Notes under the pieces: model-generated
What the model was told of the DNA's origin: nothing
The model's input: only the letters and a program-made list of their open reading frames with translations
Databases searched by the model: none
Part shown: positions 25,650-34,418 of the stretch, one piece after another
Numbering within the stretch: position 1 is the stretch's first letter
How the letters are laid out: each line of letters begins with the position of its first letter
Position numbers and translations under genes: made by a program
Assembly: GCA_024236095.1 (NCBI GenBank)
Contig: JACKLD010000013.1
Location: 124,001 to 188,000 of the forward strand
Reading direction: 5' to 3'
DNA from: Pseudomonadaceae bacterium
GTDB lineage: Bacteria; Pseudomonadota; Alphaproteobacteria; UBA2136; UBA6156
DNA: 64,000 nt

Positions 25650-26207
25650 ATGAACCGCCGCCAATTCCTTGCCTCGGCCGCCGTGGGCGTGGTTGCCCTC
25701 TCCAGCCTCTCAGTCCTTCGCCCGCTGCTGGCCGAGGCTGCCTCGCCCGTTCGTCCGCTTGACCCACACTTGAAAGTACCTGCCATGAAGCCGCTCCGCA
25801 CCGATGACAACCCCACCCCGCCCGTCACATTGACCGATGCCGAGTGGAAACAACGTCTCAGCCCCCAAGCCTACAACGTGCTGCGCGGCCATGGCACCGA
25901 GCCCGCCCGCAGCAGCCCGTTAGACAAACAGTACGGCCAAGGCACCTACCACTGCGCAGGCTGCGGCCTCTCGGTGTACGGCAGCGACGCCAAGTTCGAC
26001 AGCGGCACCGGCTGGCCCAGCTTTTACCAACCGATAGACCCTACCCATATCGGCACCAGCCGCGATTGGAAACTCATTTACCCCCGTACCGAAGTGCATT
26101 GCGCCCGCTGCAAGGGCCATTTGGGGCATGTGTTTGACGACGGCCCGCCGCCCACCGGCAAACGCTACTGCATGAACGGCGTGGCCTTGGTGTTCAAACC
26201 TGCTTGA
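25650..26207 (+). CDS. msrB: Peptide-methionine (R)-S-oxide reductase MsrB with Tat signal
   Basis: MsrB reduces R-methionine sulfoxide in proteins. The 185-residue precursor starts MNRRQFLASAAVGVVALSS, a twin-arginine signal, so the enzyme should be exported folded to the periplasm. The MsrB domain follows from about residue 60: zinc pairs CAGC and CARC, the core FDSGTGWPSFYQPI and the catalytic cysteine in RYCMNG (Cys174). Cytoplasmic MsrB proteins lack this leader. It ends before a strong hairpin terminator and then the rimP operon. Confidence 0.93.
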   Translation: MNRRQFLASAAVGVVALSSLSVLRPLLAEAASPVRPLDPHLKVPAMKPLRTDDNPTPPVTLTDAEWKQRLSPQAYNVLRGHGTEPARSSPLDKQYGQGTYHCAGCGLSVYGSDAKFDSGTGWPSFYQPIDPTHIGTSRDWKLIYPRTEVHCARCKGHLGHVFDDGPPPTGKRYCMNGVALVFKPA

Positions 26208-26252
26208 CAGGTGGCTCCAACCTCGCCATAACTTGGCCCACATGGTTGGTTG

Positions 26253-26312
26253 GAGGTTGTTCAATCAACCTCACCACTGAAGCCTCAGAGGTGGCCGCGG
26301 GCCACTTTTTTG
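26253..26312 (+). terminator. Hairpin plus rho-independent terminator upstream of rimP
   Basis: A perfect 7-bp hairpin (GAGGTTG, six-base loop, CAACCTC; 26253-26272) is followed by GTGGCC-GCG-GGCCAC and six T (26290-26312), ending 35 bases before rimP. It may end msrB transcription or act as a leader attenuator for rimP-nusA. Confidence 0.7.
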
Positions 26313-26346
26313 TTAGCCGAAAGTGGGTAATGGAGAGAGAACCGAC

Positions 26347-26886
26347 ATGACCACGCTGGATACCAAACTGACGCAGATGGCCACCCAAGCCATGGCCGCC
26401 CATGGCCTTGCGCTGGTGTGCGCCCGCACCACCGGCGGCGGCAAGTACATGACGGTCCAGGTTCTGGTCGAGAAGCCCGACGGCAAGGGTGGTTTTGCCA
26501 GTCCCACGCTGGACGAATGCACCGCCGCCAGCCGCACCTTGGCCGCGCAGCTGGATGTCGCCGACCTGATTGCCACCCGCTACACGCTGGAAGTTGGCAG
26601 CCCCGGCATGGAGCGCCCGCTGATGTCGGTGGCCGACTGCACCCGTTTTATCGGCAAACAGGCCAAATTCAAGTTCAAGCACGGCACGCAAACTGTCGGT
26701 GCCGTCACCGGCACCATCGATGCGGTGGAGGGCGAGACCATCACCCTCACCCCCGCCGATGGCACGCCGCAAACCAGCTTCTCCTTTGCCGACGTGCACG
26801 CGGCGCAGCTAAGCCCCAGCGAGGCCGACTACGCCGCTTTCATGAAGCAAAAACCCCGTTCAACCGAAGATCAACCAACCGAGTAA
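26347..26886 (+). CDS. rimP: Ribosome maturation factor RimP
   Basis: RimP assists 30S subunit maturation. The 179-residue protein has the N-terminal alpha/beta domain (LALVCARTTGGGKYMTVQVL), the central YTLEVGSPGMERPLMSVADC, which is the RimP signature, and a C-terminal SH3-like domain. The ATG at 26347 follows GGAGAGAGAA. nusA begins 17 bases after its stop, the conserved rimP-nusA order. Confidence 0.95.
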   Translation: MTTLDTKLTQMATQAMAAHGLALVCARTTGGGKYMTVQVLVEKPDGKGGFASPTLDECTAASRTLAAQLDVADLIATRYTLEVGSPGMERPLMSVADCTRFIGKQAKFKFKHGTQTVGAVTGTIDAVEGETITLTPADGTPQTSFSFADVHAAQLSPSEADYAAFMKQKPRSTEDQPTE

Positions 26887-26903
26887 CCCCAAGGAGAACC
26901 GCC

Positions 26904-28574
26904 ATGAGCCTCAACTACATCCAAATGGCCGAAGCCGTCTCGAAAGAGAAGGATATCGATAAATCCGTCATCATCGACGCGATGGAACAGGCCATCCAGA
27001 CCGCCGCCGCCAAAAAGCTGGCCAACGAGCTGCATCTGCAACCGTATGAACTGAGCGTGCAGGCCAGCATCGACCCCATTACCGGCGATGTGACCCTGAA
27101 GCGTCTCACCAAGGTGGTGCAAATGGTGATGGAACCCCTCAGCATTGAAGAGGCCCGCGCCGCCCGTCGCGAAGGCCGCGAGCCGGAAATGCGCCCCAGC
27201 TGCGACAAGCGCGGCTACCCGCTGACCCACAACGCCAACCAGATTTTGCTGAAGGAAGCGCAAAAAACCAACCCGAAAGCGCAAATCGGCGACGTGATCG
27301 CCGAAGACCTCGCCAGCAAGTACTTCGATGGCCGCGTGGCCGCGCAGGCCGCCAAACAGGTTATTTTCCAGAAGCTGAAGGATGTGGACCGCGAGCGCGA
27401 AATGGAACGCTACAAAGACCAGGTCGGCACCATTGTGCAAGGCATCGTCAAGCGTGCCGACCACAACGGCGCGCTGGTGGATTTGGGCGGTGCCGAAGCG
27501 TGGCTGCCCAAGGATGAAACCATCATGCGCGAGATGTTCAAGGCGAATGACCGCGTGCGTGCCTACATCTACAAGGTGGCGCCGCAGTTCCGTGGCCCGC
27601 AAATCTTTCTTTCCCGCACCCACCCGCAGTTCTTGGTGGAGCTGTTCCGCGAGGCCGTGCCCGAAATCGCCAACGGCACCATTGAAGTGATGGGCGCCGC
27701 CCGCGACCCGGGCTTCCGCGCCAAAATTGCGGTGAAGAGCTACGACTCCAACCTCGACCCGGTGGGCGCCTGCGTGGGTATCCGTGGCGTGCGCGTGCAA
27801 GCCGTGACCCAAGAGCTGCAAGGCGAGCGCGTCGATATCATCGAGTGGAGCCCCAACGCTGCCGAGTTCTTGGTGAAAGCCATGAAGCCCGCCGTGGTCT
27901 CCAAGGTGGTGCTGGATGAAGACGACAACCGTATTGAAGTAGTGGTGCCGGAAGACAACCTGAGCCTCGCCATCGGCCGTCGCGGACAAAACGTGCGTCT
28001 GGCCAGCATCCTCACCGGTTGGGACATCGACGTGATGACCGAAGCCGAAGAGGCCGACCGCCGCACCAAGGAATACAACGTGCTCAGCCAAAACCTGATG
28101 CAAAACCTCGACGTGGACGATGTGCTGGCCCGCCTGCTCATCGCCGAAGGCTTCCGCAGCATGGACGATATCCTCAAAGTGACACCGGAAGAAATCGGTG
28201 CCATCGAAGGCCTGAACATGGACGTGGCCACCGAGCTGCAAACCCGTGCCAAGGCCGCGCTGGAGGCCGCCGCCGCCCACCTTGCCAAGCTGGGCGTCAC
28301 CGAAGAGCTGAAAGCCATGCCCGGCATGACCGCCGACCTGGTGCTGGCGCTGGGTGAAAAAGGCATCAAGACCAAGGACGACCTTGGCGACTTGGCCGGT
28401 GACGAACTGCTGGAAATGCTGCCTCCCGGCTTGCTGAACGAAAAGCAGGCCAACAAGCTGATCATGGCCGCCCGGGCCCACTGGTTTGCCGAAGAAGAGG
28501 AAGACGAGGAGGATGAAGCCGCCGAAGCCGCCGCGCCTGCCGAAGCCAAACCGGCCGAGCCTGCGCAAGCCTAG
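26904..28574 (+). CDS. nusA: Transcription termination/antitermination factor NusA
   Basis: NusA binds RNA polymerase and controls pausing, termination and antitermination. The 556-residue protein contains the N-terminal RNAP-binding domain, S1 (DQVGTIVQGIVKRADHNGAL), KH1 and KH2 (AIGRRGQNVRLAS), and two C-terminal helix-hairpin-helix acidic repeats (from about 380 to 520), ending with a glutamate/alanine-rich tail. The start is fixed by AAGGAGAACC. The next gene is infB, but a strong terminator intervenes and no ylxR is present. Confidence 0.97.
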   Translation: MSLNYIQMAEAVSKEKDIDKSVIIDAMEQAIQTAAAKKLANELHLQPYELSVQASIDPITGDVTLKRLTKVVQMVMEPLSIEEARAARREGREPEMRPSCDKRGYPLTHNANQILLKEAQKTNPKAQIGDVIAEDLASKYFDGRVAAQAAKQVIFQKLKDVDREREMERYKDQVGTIVQGIVKRADHNGALVDLGGAEAWLPKDETIMREMFKANDRVRAYIYKVAPQFRGPQIFLSRTHPQFLVELFREAVPEIANGTIEVMGAARDPGFRAKIAVKSYDSNLDPVGACVGIRGVRVQAVTQELQGERVDIIEWSPNAAEFLVKAMKPAVVSKVVLDEDDNRIEVVVPEDNLSLAIGRRGQNVRLASILTGWDIDVMTEAEEADRRTKEYNVLSQNLMQNLDVDDVLARLLIAEGFRSMDDILKVTPEEIGAIEGLNMDVATELQTRAKAALEAAAAHLAKLGVTEELKAMPGMTADLVLALGEKGIKTKDDLGDLAGDELLEMLPPGLLNEKQANKLIMAARAHWFAEEEEDEEDEAAEAAAPAEAKPAEPAQA

Positions 28575-28589
28575 GTGTGCACCGCCTGC

Positions 28590-28620
28590 GACAGAAAGCC
28601 CCCGTGTGGGGCTTTTGTCT
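28590..28620 (+). terminator. Rho-independent terminator between nusA and infB
   Basis: GACAGAAAGCCCC, CGTGT and GGGGCTTTTGTC pair almost completely and are followed by T-rich sequence 16 bases after the nusA stop. Confidence 0.75.
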
Positions 28621-28691
28621 TGCCCTCCCTTGACATTATGCCCCCAAACAGGCACAACGCCGCTTGAATAGGCAAAGACAAGGATGCGCGC

Positions 28692-31130
28692 ATGACCGAC
28701 ACCCCCAAGAAAACCCTGACCCTCGGCGGCACCCTCAGTGTGGGCGGTGGCGCGGGTGCGGGGCGTGCCGGGGGCGGTGTGGCGGTGGAAGTGCGCAAGC
28801 GCCGCTTCGATGCGCCCAGCCCGATGGCCAAGCCCACCCCTGCCAGCAGCGAAGAAATGTCCCGCCGCAGCGAAGCGCTGGAACAAGCCCAAAGCCAGCC
28901 CGCCGCGCCGCTTTCGGCCCGCGAGGAGGCCCTGCGCAAGGCCGCCCAACTGCAAGAGGAGCGCGCCCGCGAAGTTGCCGAGAAAGCCCGTGTCGCCGCC
29001 GAAGAACGCGCCCGCGCCGAAGAGGCCCGTGCCCAAGAGCGCGCCACCACCCGTGCCGGCAGCGGGGCGGGCGGCGTGCAGTCCGGCACGCTGGCCAGCG
29101 CCGCCAATACCCGCGCGGTGGATAGCCGTGACTTTACCCGCACCGCCAAGGCGCCTGCCGCCGATGACCGCCGTGGCGCCAAACCCGGCAGCGGCAAGCC
29201 CGGTGCCAAGGGCGACGGCAAAAAGCGCGGCCGCAACGCCTACATGAGCGAGCTGGAAGACCGTTTCCGCAGCGGCGGCGGCAAACGCCGTGGCCGCCGT
29301 GGCGATAGCGACGGCACACCCGCTGCGCCCGCCGAAAAACTTTACCGCGAGGTTTCCATCCCCGAGTTCATCACCGTGGGTGAACTGGCCACCCGCATGG
29401 GTGAAAAAGCCGCCGATGTGGTGAAGCAATTGATGATGATGGGCGAAATGGTCACGGTCAACCAGACTATCGACCAAGCCACCGCCGAAGTGATTGTCGG
29501 CGAAATGGGCCACACCCCCAAACTGGCGCAAACGGTCAATCTGGAAGACCAGTTGCTGGAAGGCGAAGATGCTGCCGGGCAGCTGCAACCGCGCGCCCCC
29601 ATCGTCACCATCATGGGCCACGTCGACCATGGGAAAACCACCTTGTTGGACAGCATCCGCAAAGCCAATGTCGTGGCGGGCGAGGCCGGCGGCATCACCC
29701 AGCACATCGGCGCCTATCAGGTCACCGCGCCGTCGGGCCGCCCCATCACCTTCCTCGATACCCCGGGCCACGCGGCCTTTACCGCCATGCGCGCCCGTGG
29801 CGCGCAGGTCACCGACGTGGTGATTCTGGTGGTGGCCGCCGATGACGGCGTGATGCCGCAAACCATCGAGGCCATCCAGCATGCCAAGGCCGCCGAAGTG
29901 CCGGTGGTGGTGGCCATCAACAAAATGGACAAGCCGGCCGCCAATCCGCAACGGGTGAAGAACGAACTGCTTAGCCACGACCTGATTTTGGAAGAATTCG
30001 GCGGCACCGTGCCTGCCGTGCCGGTGTCGGCCCTGAAGGGCGACGGCCTTGGCGAACTGGAAGAAATGGTGCTGCTGCAAACCGACGTGCTGGACTTAAA
30101 AGCCAACCCCGCCCGCCGCGCCGACGGCAGCGTGGTGGAAGCCAAGCTCGACAAGGGCCGCGGGCCGGTCGCTACGGTCATCGTGCAGCGCGGGACGTTA
30201 CGCGTGGGCGATATCATCGTTTGTGGTTCGGTGTGGGGCCGCGTGCGCGCCCTGCTGAACGACAAGGGTGAAAACGTACAAGAGGCTGGCCCCTCCATGC
30301 CGGTGGCCATTTTGGGCCTGCAAAGCGTGCCGCAGGCGGGCGACCACTTTGTGGTGGCTGCCGATGAAAAGATTGCCAAAGAGGTGGCCGCCCAGCGCGA
30401 GCAGCAAGACCGCGAGCGCGCCCAGGCTGCCCGCAAGATGACGCTGGAAAACCTGATGGAACGCATGGGCAGCGGCGACGCCCAAGACCTCAACGTGATT
30501 GTGAAAGCCGACGTGCAGGGTAGCGTGGAAGCCATTTCTCACGCGCTGGGCCAACTGAATGCCGACCAGCAACAGGTGCGCGTCAAGGTCATTTCCGGCG
30601 GGGTCGGGGTGATTACCGAAACCGACGTCAATCTGGCCAGCGCCAGTGGCGCGCTGGTGGTGGGCTTTAATGTGCGCGCCGATGCCACCGCGCGCGAAAA
30701 AGCCGAACAGGCCGGCACCGAACTGCGCTATTACAGCATCATCTATAACCTGATTGACGACATCAAGGCGGCGATGAGCGGGCTGTTGGCCCCCAGCACC
30801 GTGGAAGAAGTGACGGGCCGCGTGCAAATCCGCCAAGTGTTCAAGTTCGACAAGCTGAAGATTGCGGGCTGTATGGTCACCGAGGGCGAAGTGAAGCGCG
30901 GCAGCAAAATCCGCCTCATCCGCGACGGCACCGTGGTGCACACCGGCGAGGTGGCCACCCTGCGCCGTGGCAAGGACGACGCCAAGGAAGTCAAACACGG
31001 CTTTGAATGCGGTATGACCTTTGTGAACTACACCGACTTCAACGAGGGTGATGAGGTGGAAGTGTTTGTGGTTAAGGAAATCAAACGGACGATTGATGAC
31101 CTTAAGCAGGCGGCAGCGAAGCAGGGCTAA
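28692..31130 (+). CDS. infB: Translation initiation factor IF-2
   Basis: IF-2 is the GTPase that delivers initiator tRNA to the 30S subunit. The 812-residue protein has a short N-terminal TLTLGGTLSVGGG motif, a long Ala/Arg/Glu-rich spacer (about 60-220), then the G domain: GHVDHGKTTLLD (G1), DTPGHAAFT (G3), NKMDKP (G4) and SALKG (G5), followed by the beta-barrel and C-terminal tRNA-binding domains. The ATG lies at the end of AAGGATGCGCGC. rbfA, often next, is not found downstream. Confidence 0.98.
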   Translation: MTDTPKKTLTLGGTLSVGGGAGAGRAGGGVAVEVRKRRFDAPSPMAKPTPASSEEMSRRSEALEQAQSQPAAPLSAREEALRKAAQLQEERAREVAEKARVAAEERARAEEARAQERATTRAGSGAGGVQSGTLASAANTRAVDSRDFTRTAKAPAADDRRGAKPGSGKPGAKGDGKKRGRNAYMSELEDRFRSGGGKRRGRRGDSDGTPAAPAEKLYREVSIPEFITVGELATRMGEKAADVVKQLMMMGEMVTVNQTIDQATAEVIVGEMGHTPKLAQTVNLEDQLLEGEDAAGQLQPRAPIVTIMGHVDHGKTTLLDSIRKANVVAGEAGGITQHIGAYQVTAPSGRPITFLDTPGHAAFTAMRARGAQVTDVVILVVAADDGVMPQTIEAIQHAKAAEVPVVVAINKMDKPAANPQRVKNELLSHDLILEEFGGTVPAVPVSALKGDGLGELEEMVLLQTDVLDLKANPARRADGSVVEAKLDKGRGPVATVIVQRGTLRVGDIIVCGSVWGRVRALLNDKGENVQEAGPSMPVAILGLQSVPQAGDHFVVAADEKIAKEVAAQREQQDRERAQAARKMTLENLMERMGSGDAQDLNVIVKADVQGSVEAISHALGQLNADQQQVRVKVISGGVGVITETDVNLASASGALVVGFNVRADATAREKAEQAGTELRYYSIIYNLIDDIKAAMSGLLAPSTVEEVTGRVQIRQVFKFDKLKIAGCMVTEGEVKRGSKIRLIRDGTVVHTGEVATLRRGKDDAKEVKHGFECGMTFVNYTDFNEGDEVEVFVVKEIKRTIDDLKQAAAKQG

Positions 31131-31160
31131 AGCTATTTAAATAATTGTTTGCATAGAGGC

Positions 31161-31220
31161 GTCATTCCCGCGAAAGCGGGAATCCAGCTTGTCTGGAACA
31201 ACGCTTGCGTAATCCAGCTT
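31161..31220 (+). repeat. Dispersed hairpin repeat, full copy
   Basis: GTCATTCCCGCG-AAA-GCGGGAATCCAG forms a hairpin, followed by CTGGAACAACGCTTGCGTAA. The hairpin part recurs inverted at 53975-54005, and the second part recurs at 36640-36675. It lies just beyond infB. Confidence 0.8.
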
Positions 31221-31260
31221 TCTTCACATAAATCCCATGCAGATGTTTTTATAAACGGTT

Positions 31261-31806
31261 TTAGAGGTCTTTCTCCAATGCCCACAATTCGTCTGGCTTG
31301 TGCGGGTGTGGCCCGACAATCCGCCAGCCCAAATGCTCATAAAAGCCGATGGCGCTGCTGCCGATTGCCGTGCCCAACGTGGCCACGGTGTGCCCATGCC
31401 TGCGCAGCAGGGTGCAGGCATAAGCTTCCATCATCCGCCCTAAACCTAGGCCACGATTATTGTCGCGCAGGTAAAGGTTGTTGATATGGCCGGTCTCGAC
31501 ATTGATGGCGACCATGCCGATGGCTTGTCGGGCATGATCAGGGCTCTGCCATAACAAGGCGACGCTGGCGGCATCACGGCATTGATAGAAATGAAACAGG
31601 GAACTGAAATAGTCATCAAAGCTGTAACGGATTCCGTTTCGGACGATTATGTCAGGAGGAGTTGCTCCGCCATTGTCTTGATAAGTCTGTCGCTTCATTT
31701 CCAGCGCGAGGGGGTAATCAGACGTTTGCAGGGGAAGGAATTGAAATGCCACGGTCTCAACATGGGATGTGCGTGTGTCGGTTGCAAGTACCTTGCCCCC
31801 ACCCAT
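31261..31806 (-). CDS. GNAT-family N-acetyltransferase
   Basis: The roughly 181-residue protein carries a C-terminal GNAT fold: HINNLYLRDNNRGLGLGRMM, the acetyl-CoA-binding R/QxxGxG/A loop, and IGFYEHLGWRIVGPHPHKPD near the end. The N-terminal half (LALEMKRQTYQDNGGATPPD) is less typical. The substrate is unknown. The start is uncertain: I chose the ATG at 31806 after GTAGGGG, but a GTG at 31752 is possible. It is divergent from sdhE; the two starts are about 40 bases apart. Confidence 0.75.
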   Translation of the reverse strand: MGGGKVLATDTRTSHVETVAFQFLPLQTSDYPLALEMKRQTYQDNGGATPPDIIVRNGIRYSFDDYFSSLFHFYQCRDAASVALLWQSPDHARQAIGMVAINVETGHINNLYLRDNNRGLGLGRMMEAYACTLLRRHGHTVATLGTAIGSSAIGFYEHLGWRIVGPHPHKPDELWALEKDL

Positions 31807-31844
31807 CCCATCCCCTACACTGCCGTCAAAAGAAAGCACCCCCC

Positions 31845-32756
31845 ATGGGCCTCTCCAAAGATCTGAACTTCGCCTACTACCCCGGCTGCGCCGCCAAGCA
31901 GATTCAGAAAGAGGCCGACTGGTCGGCCCGCGCCATTGCCAAGCAGCTTGGCATCGGCCTGCATGATATGCCCAAAGCCACCTGCTGCGGCGCCGGCAAC
32001 CTGCAAGAGCACGACCCCGCCGCCGCGCTGGCGCTCAATGCCCGCATTTTCTCGGAGGCCGAGGAGATGGGCATGGACATCGTCACCATCTGTAACACCT
32101 GCCTGCAAACCTTCAGCTTTGCCAACCACCGTTTGACATCCGACCCCGAGCTGCGCGACCAAATCAACCACGTGCTCAGGAAGGCGGGCGTGCGCCCCTA
32201 CAACGGCACCATTGATGTGAAACACCTCACGTGGGTGCTGGTGGATGAAGTGGGCGAAACCAAACTGAAACAGCACATCAAAAACCCGCTGAACGGCCTG
32301 AAAGTGGCACCGTTTTACGGTTGCCACGCGCTGCGCCCGAATGAGGTCTTCCAGGGGCGCGGCGGCACGGTGAACGGCCCCAAATATCTGGAAACCATCA
32401 TCGCCACGCTGGGCGGCGAGAGCGTGGACTATTACGGCAAAGACAAATGCTGCGGCTTCCACACCATGCTGGTGAACGAGAAGGAATTCCTCCACATGTC
32501 TGGCGGCCACAGTTTGGAGGCCAAGCAAAAAGGTGCCGACGTGATGGTGAGCCCCTGCACGCTATGCGATTTGGCGTTGGGCGCCTACCAGTCCCGCAGC
32601 GAAAAGGCCATGGGCACGCCCATCAACCTGCCGGAAATGAACGTGGCGCAACTGGTGGGTGCGGCATTCGGGCTGGATGTCAAAACCCTCGGCCTGTACC
32701 GCCTGCACCAAGACCCGACGCCGGTGTTGAAACAGCATGGTGTGGATATCCGCTAA
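31845..32756 (+). CDS. sdhE: HdrB-like succinate dehydrogenase subunit SdhE (two CCG domains)
   Basis: The 303-residue protein has two cysteine-rich CCG domains: YYPGCAA, CCGAGN and CNTC in the first half, FYGCHALRP, KCCGFHTM and CTLCD in the second. This is the architecture of heterodisulfide reductase subunit B and of SdhE, the quinone-site subunit of class E succinate dehydrogenase / methylmenaquinol:fumarate reductase, where the CCG motifs bind iron-sulfur clusters. An sdhA-like start at the left window edge supports the SdhE reading. No hydrophobic segments are present. An HdrB or glycolate-oxidase-like role remains possible. Confidence 0.82.
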   Translation: MGLSKDLNFAYYPGCAAKQIQKEADWSARAIAKQLGIGLHDMPKATCCGAGNLQEHDPAAALALNARIFSEAEEMGMDIVTICNTCLQTFSFANHRLTSDPELRDQINHVLRKAGVRPYNGTIDVKHLTWVLVDEVGETKLKQHIKNPLNGLKVAPFYGCHALRPNEVFQGRGGTVNGPKYLETIIATLGGESVDYYGKDKCCGFHTMLVNEKEFLHMSGGHSLEAKQKGADVMVSPCTLCDLALGAYQSRSEKAMGTPINLPEMNVAQLVGAAFGLDVKTLGLYRLHQDPTPVLKQHGVDIR

Positions 32757-32864
32757 GGTTATCCTTACATTCATCTGAACCGCCGGAATATTTACCCGCG
32801 TTTAACTTGAAGCGCCGCGCTGCCGCCATTACCATGCTGCCATTATCAACGGGAGGCTTCCAAT

Positions 32865-34418
32865 ATGTTCAAACCCACAACGCATCTGGCTTTGGCGTGT
32901 ACTCTGGCTTTGGCCGCCTGCGCGCAAAACCCCGCTACCGGCGGCAGCAATTTCAACCTGATCAGCGATTCTCAAGCCCGCGCGCTGGGCGAAGCCAGCG
33001 CCAACAGCGAATTGAAACGCTACGGCCTTTACAACCCCGCAAGCGGGGCGACCAAATATGTCACAAGCCTGTGCAACAAGCTGTATGCCAGCACCGAGGT
33101 GGCCAGCGAGCCGGTGAGCTGCATCTTGTTGGACAGCGATGTTTACAACGCGTGGGCGACACCCGGATACATCAACGTGTACCGCGGCTTCCTGCCCTAC
33201 GTCTCATCCGAGGCCGAACTGGCCGCCGTGCTGGGGCATGAGGCGGGCCATATTGCGGCTCGCCATATCCATCAAGGCGTCAGCAACCAAACCATCGCGG
33301 GCCTGATTGTCGGATTGGCGGGTGTGTACGCGGGCTCGCGCATGAACGACGGCACCGCCGCCGCCGTCACCCAATTGGGCGGGTTGGCCGCAGGGGCCAC
33401 ATTGGCCAGCTTTTCCCGTGGCGACGAACTGGAGGCCGACAAACTCGGCCAACGCTACATGCAGCGCGCGGGGTATGACCCGCGTGAGTCGGCCAACATG
33501 ATCGACGCCATGCTGGCGCACGAAACCTACGCCCGTGCCTACCAAACCGCCGTGACCGGCAAGCCGTCGTCCGGCGGTGGCTTGGCGCGCTTGTTCTCCA
33601 GCCACCCGCCAAGCCCCGAGCGCTACCAGCAGGCGGTGGGCAGCTACGGCGCGCCCAACGGCAGCGTCACCTTGCCACAGGGCGTGCAGCCCGCCACCAC
33701 GGCCTCCGATCCGCAGGGCCGTGTACGCTATCTTACCGCCATCGATGGACTGGCCTACGGTCCCAAAGCCGCATGGGGCGTGGCCGGACGCAACCACCTC
33801 ACCTTGCCCAAGGCGCGGGTGAGGGTGGCCATCCCCGATGGTTTTGCGCTGATGTACCAGGAAGGTGAGGAGAAACCGCAAGACGGCGCATGGCTGGGCC
33901 GCAACCCGTCGACCGGGATGAAAATGGAAGTGCGCAGCACCGCTTACACCCCCGGCCAAAACGTCGCCAACCTTGCCACCCAGCTGATTGAAGGCGCCAA
34001 CGCCGCCACCGTGCAACGCGTGCAGCTTGCCAGCGGGGGAGAAGCCTACACCGGCACCGCCACGGTCTTTACCTCGCCCGTGGTGGGTCGTTGGCTGGCC
34101 ATCGGCGTTCCCGAGGCCAAGCGCTTGGTGGTGGTGGGCTTCGGCTTCCCCGACAAAGCCGCCCAAGTCCGCTTGGAACCGGCGCTGATGCAAACCCTCA
34201 CCCAAACCCGCGTGCTGACCGCCGCCCAAGCCAACGCCGTGCGTCCGCTGGAAATCGACGTGAAAACCTACCGTGGCGAAAGCCTCGCCAGCTTGGCCGA
34301 AGCCCTCCCCTCCGGCGTGTTGCGGCAAGAGTGGTTCCGCGCCCTCAACGGCCTCACCGGCACCGAAACGCTGGCCAAGGGGCAGCTGTATAAAACGGTG
34401 ATCGATCCGAACCGTTAA
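32865..34418 (+). CDS. M48-family zinc metalloprotease, lipoprotein
   Basis: The 517-residue precursor has a lipoprotein signal (LALAAC, Cys19) so it should be anchored to a membrane facing the periplasm. The M48 peptidase domain has HEAGH (125-129) and GDELEADKLG with the third zinc ligand at about Glu190. The C-terminal half (about 290-515) is unlike BepA and includes repeated beta-rich segments and an end resembling a small LysM-like or SH3-like region (SLASLAEALPSGVLRQEWFR). Family members act in outer-membrane protein quality control. It converges with the Nudix-like gene, stop codons overlapping by four bases. Confidence 0.88.
   Translation: MFKPTTHLALACTLALAACAQNPATGGSNFNLISDSQARALGEASANSELKRYGLYNPASGATKYVTSLCNKLYASTEVASEPVSCILLDSDVYNAWATPGYINVYRGFLPYVSSEAELAAVLGHEAGHIAARHIHQGVSNQTIAGLIVGLAGVYAGSRMNDGTAAAVTQLGGLAAGATLASFSRGDELEADKLGQRYMQRAGYDPRESANMIDAMLAHETYARAYQTAVTGKPSSGGGLARLFSSHPPSPERYQQAVGSYGAPNGSVTLPQGVQPATTASDPQGRVRYLTAIDGLAYGPKAAWGVAGRNHLTLPKARVRVAIPDGFALMYQEGEEKPQDGAWLGRNPSTGMKMEVRSTAYTPGQNVANLATQLIEGANAATVQRVQLASGGEAYTGTATVFTSPVVGRWLAIGVPEAKRLVVVGFGFPDKAAQVRLEPALMQTLTQTRVLTAAQANAVRPLEIDVKTYRGESLASLAEALPSGVLRQEWFRALNGLTGTETLAKGQLYKTVIDPNR

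Noticed and set aside
26871..30080. 1069-codon frame on the - strand opposite nusA and infB
   Set aside because: Shadow of two well-supported genes; composition is histidine/glycine/alanine-rich without domain features.
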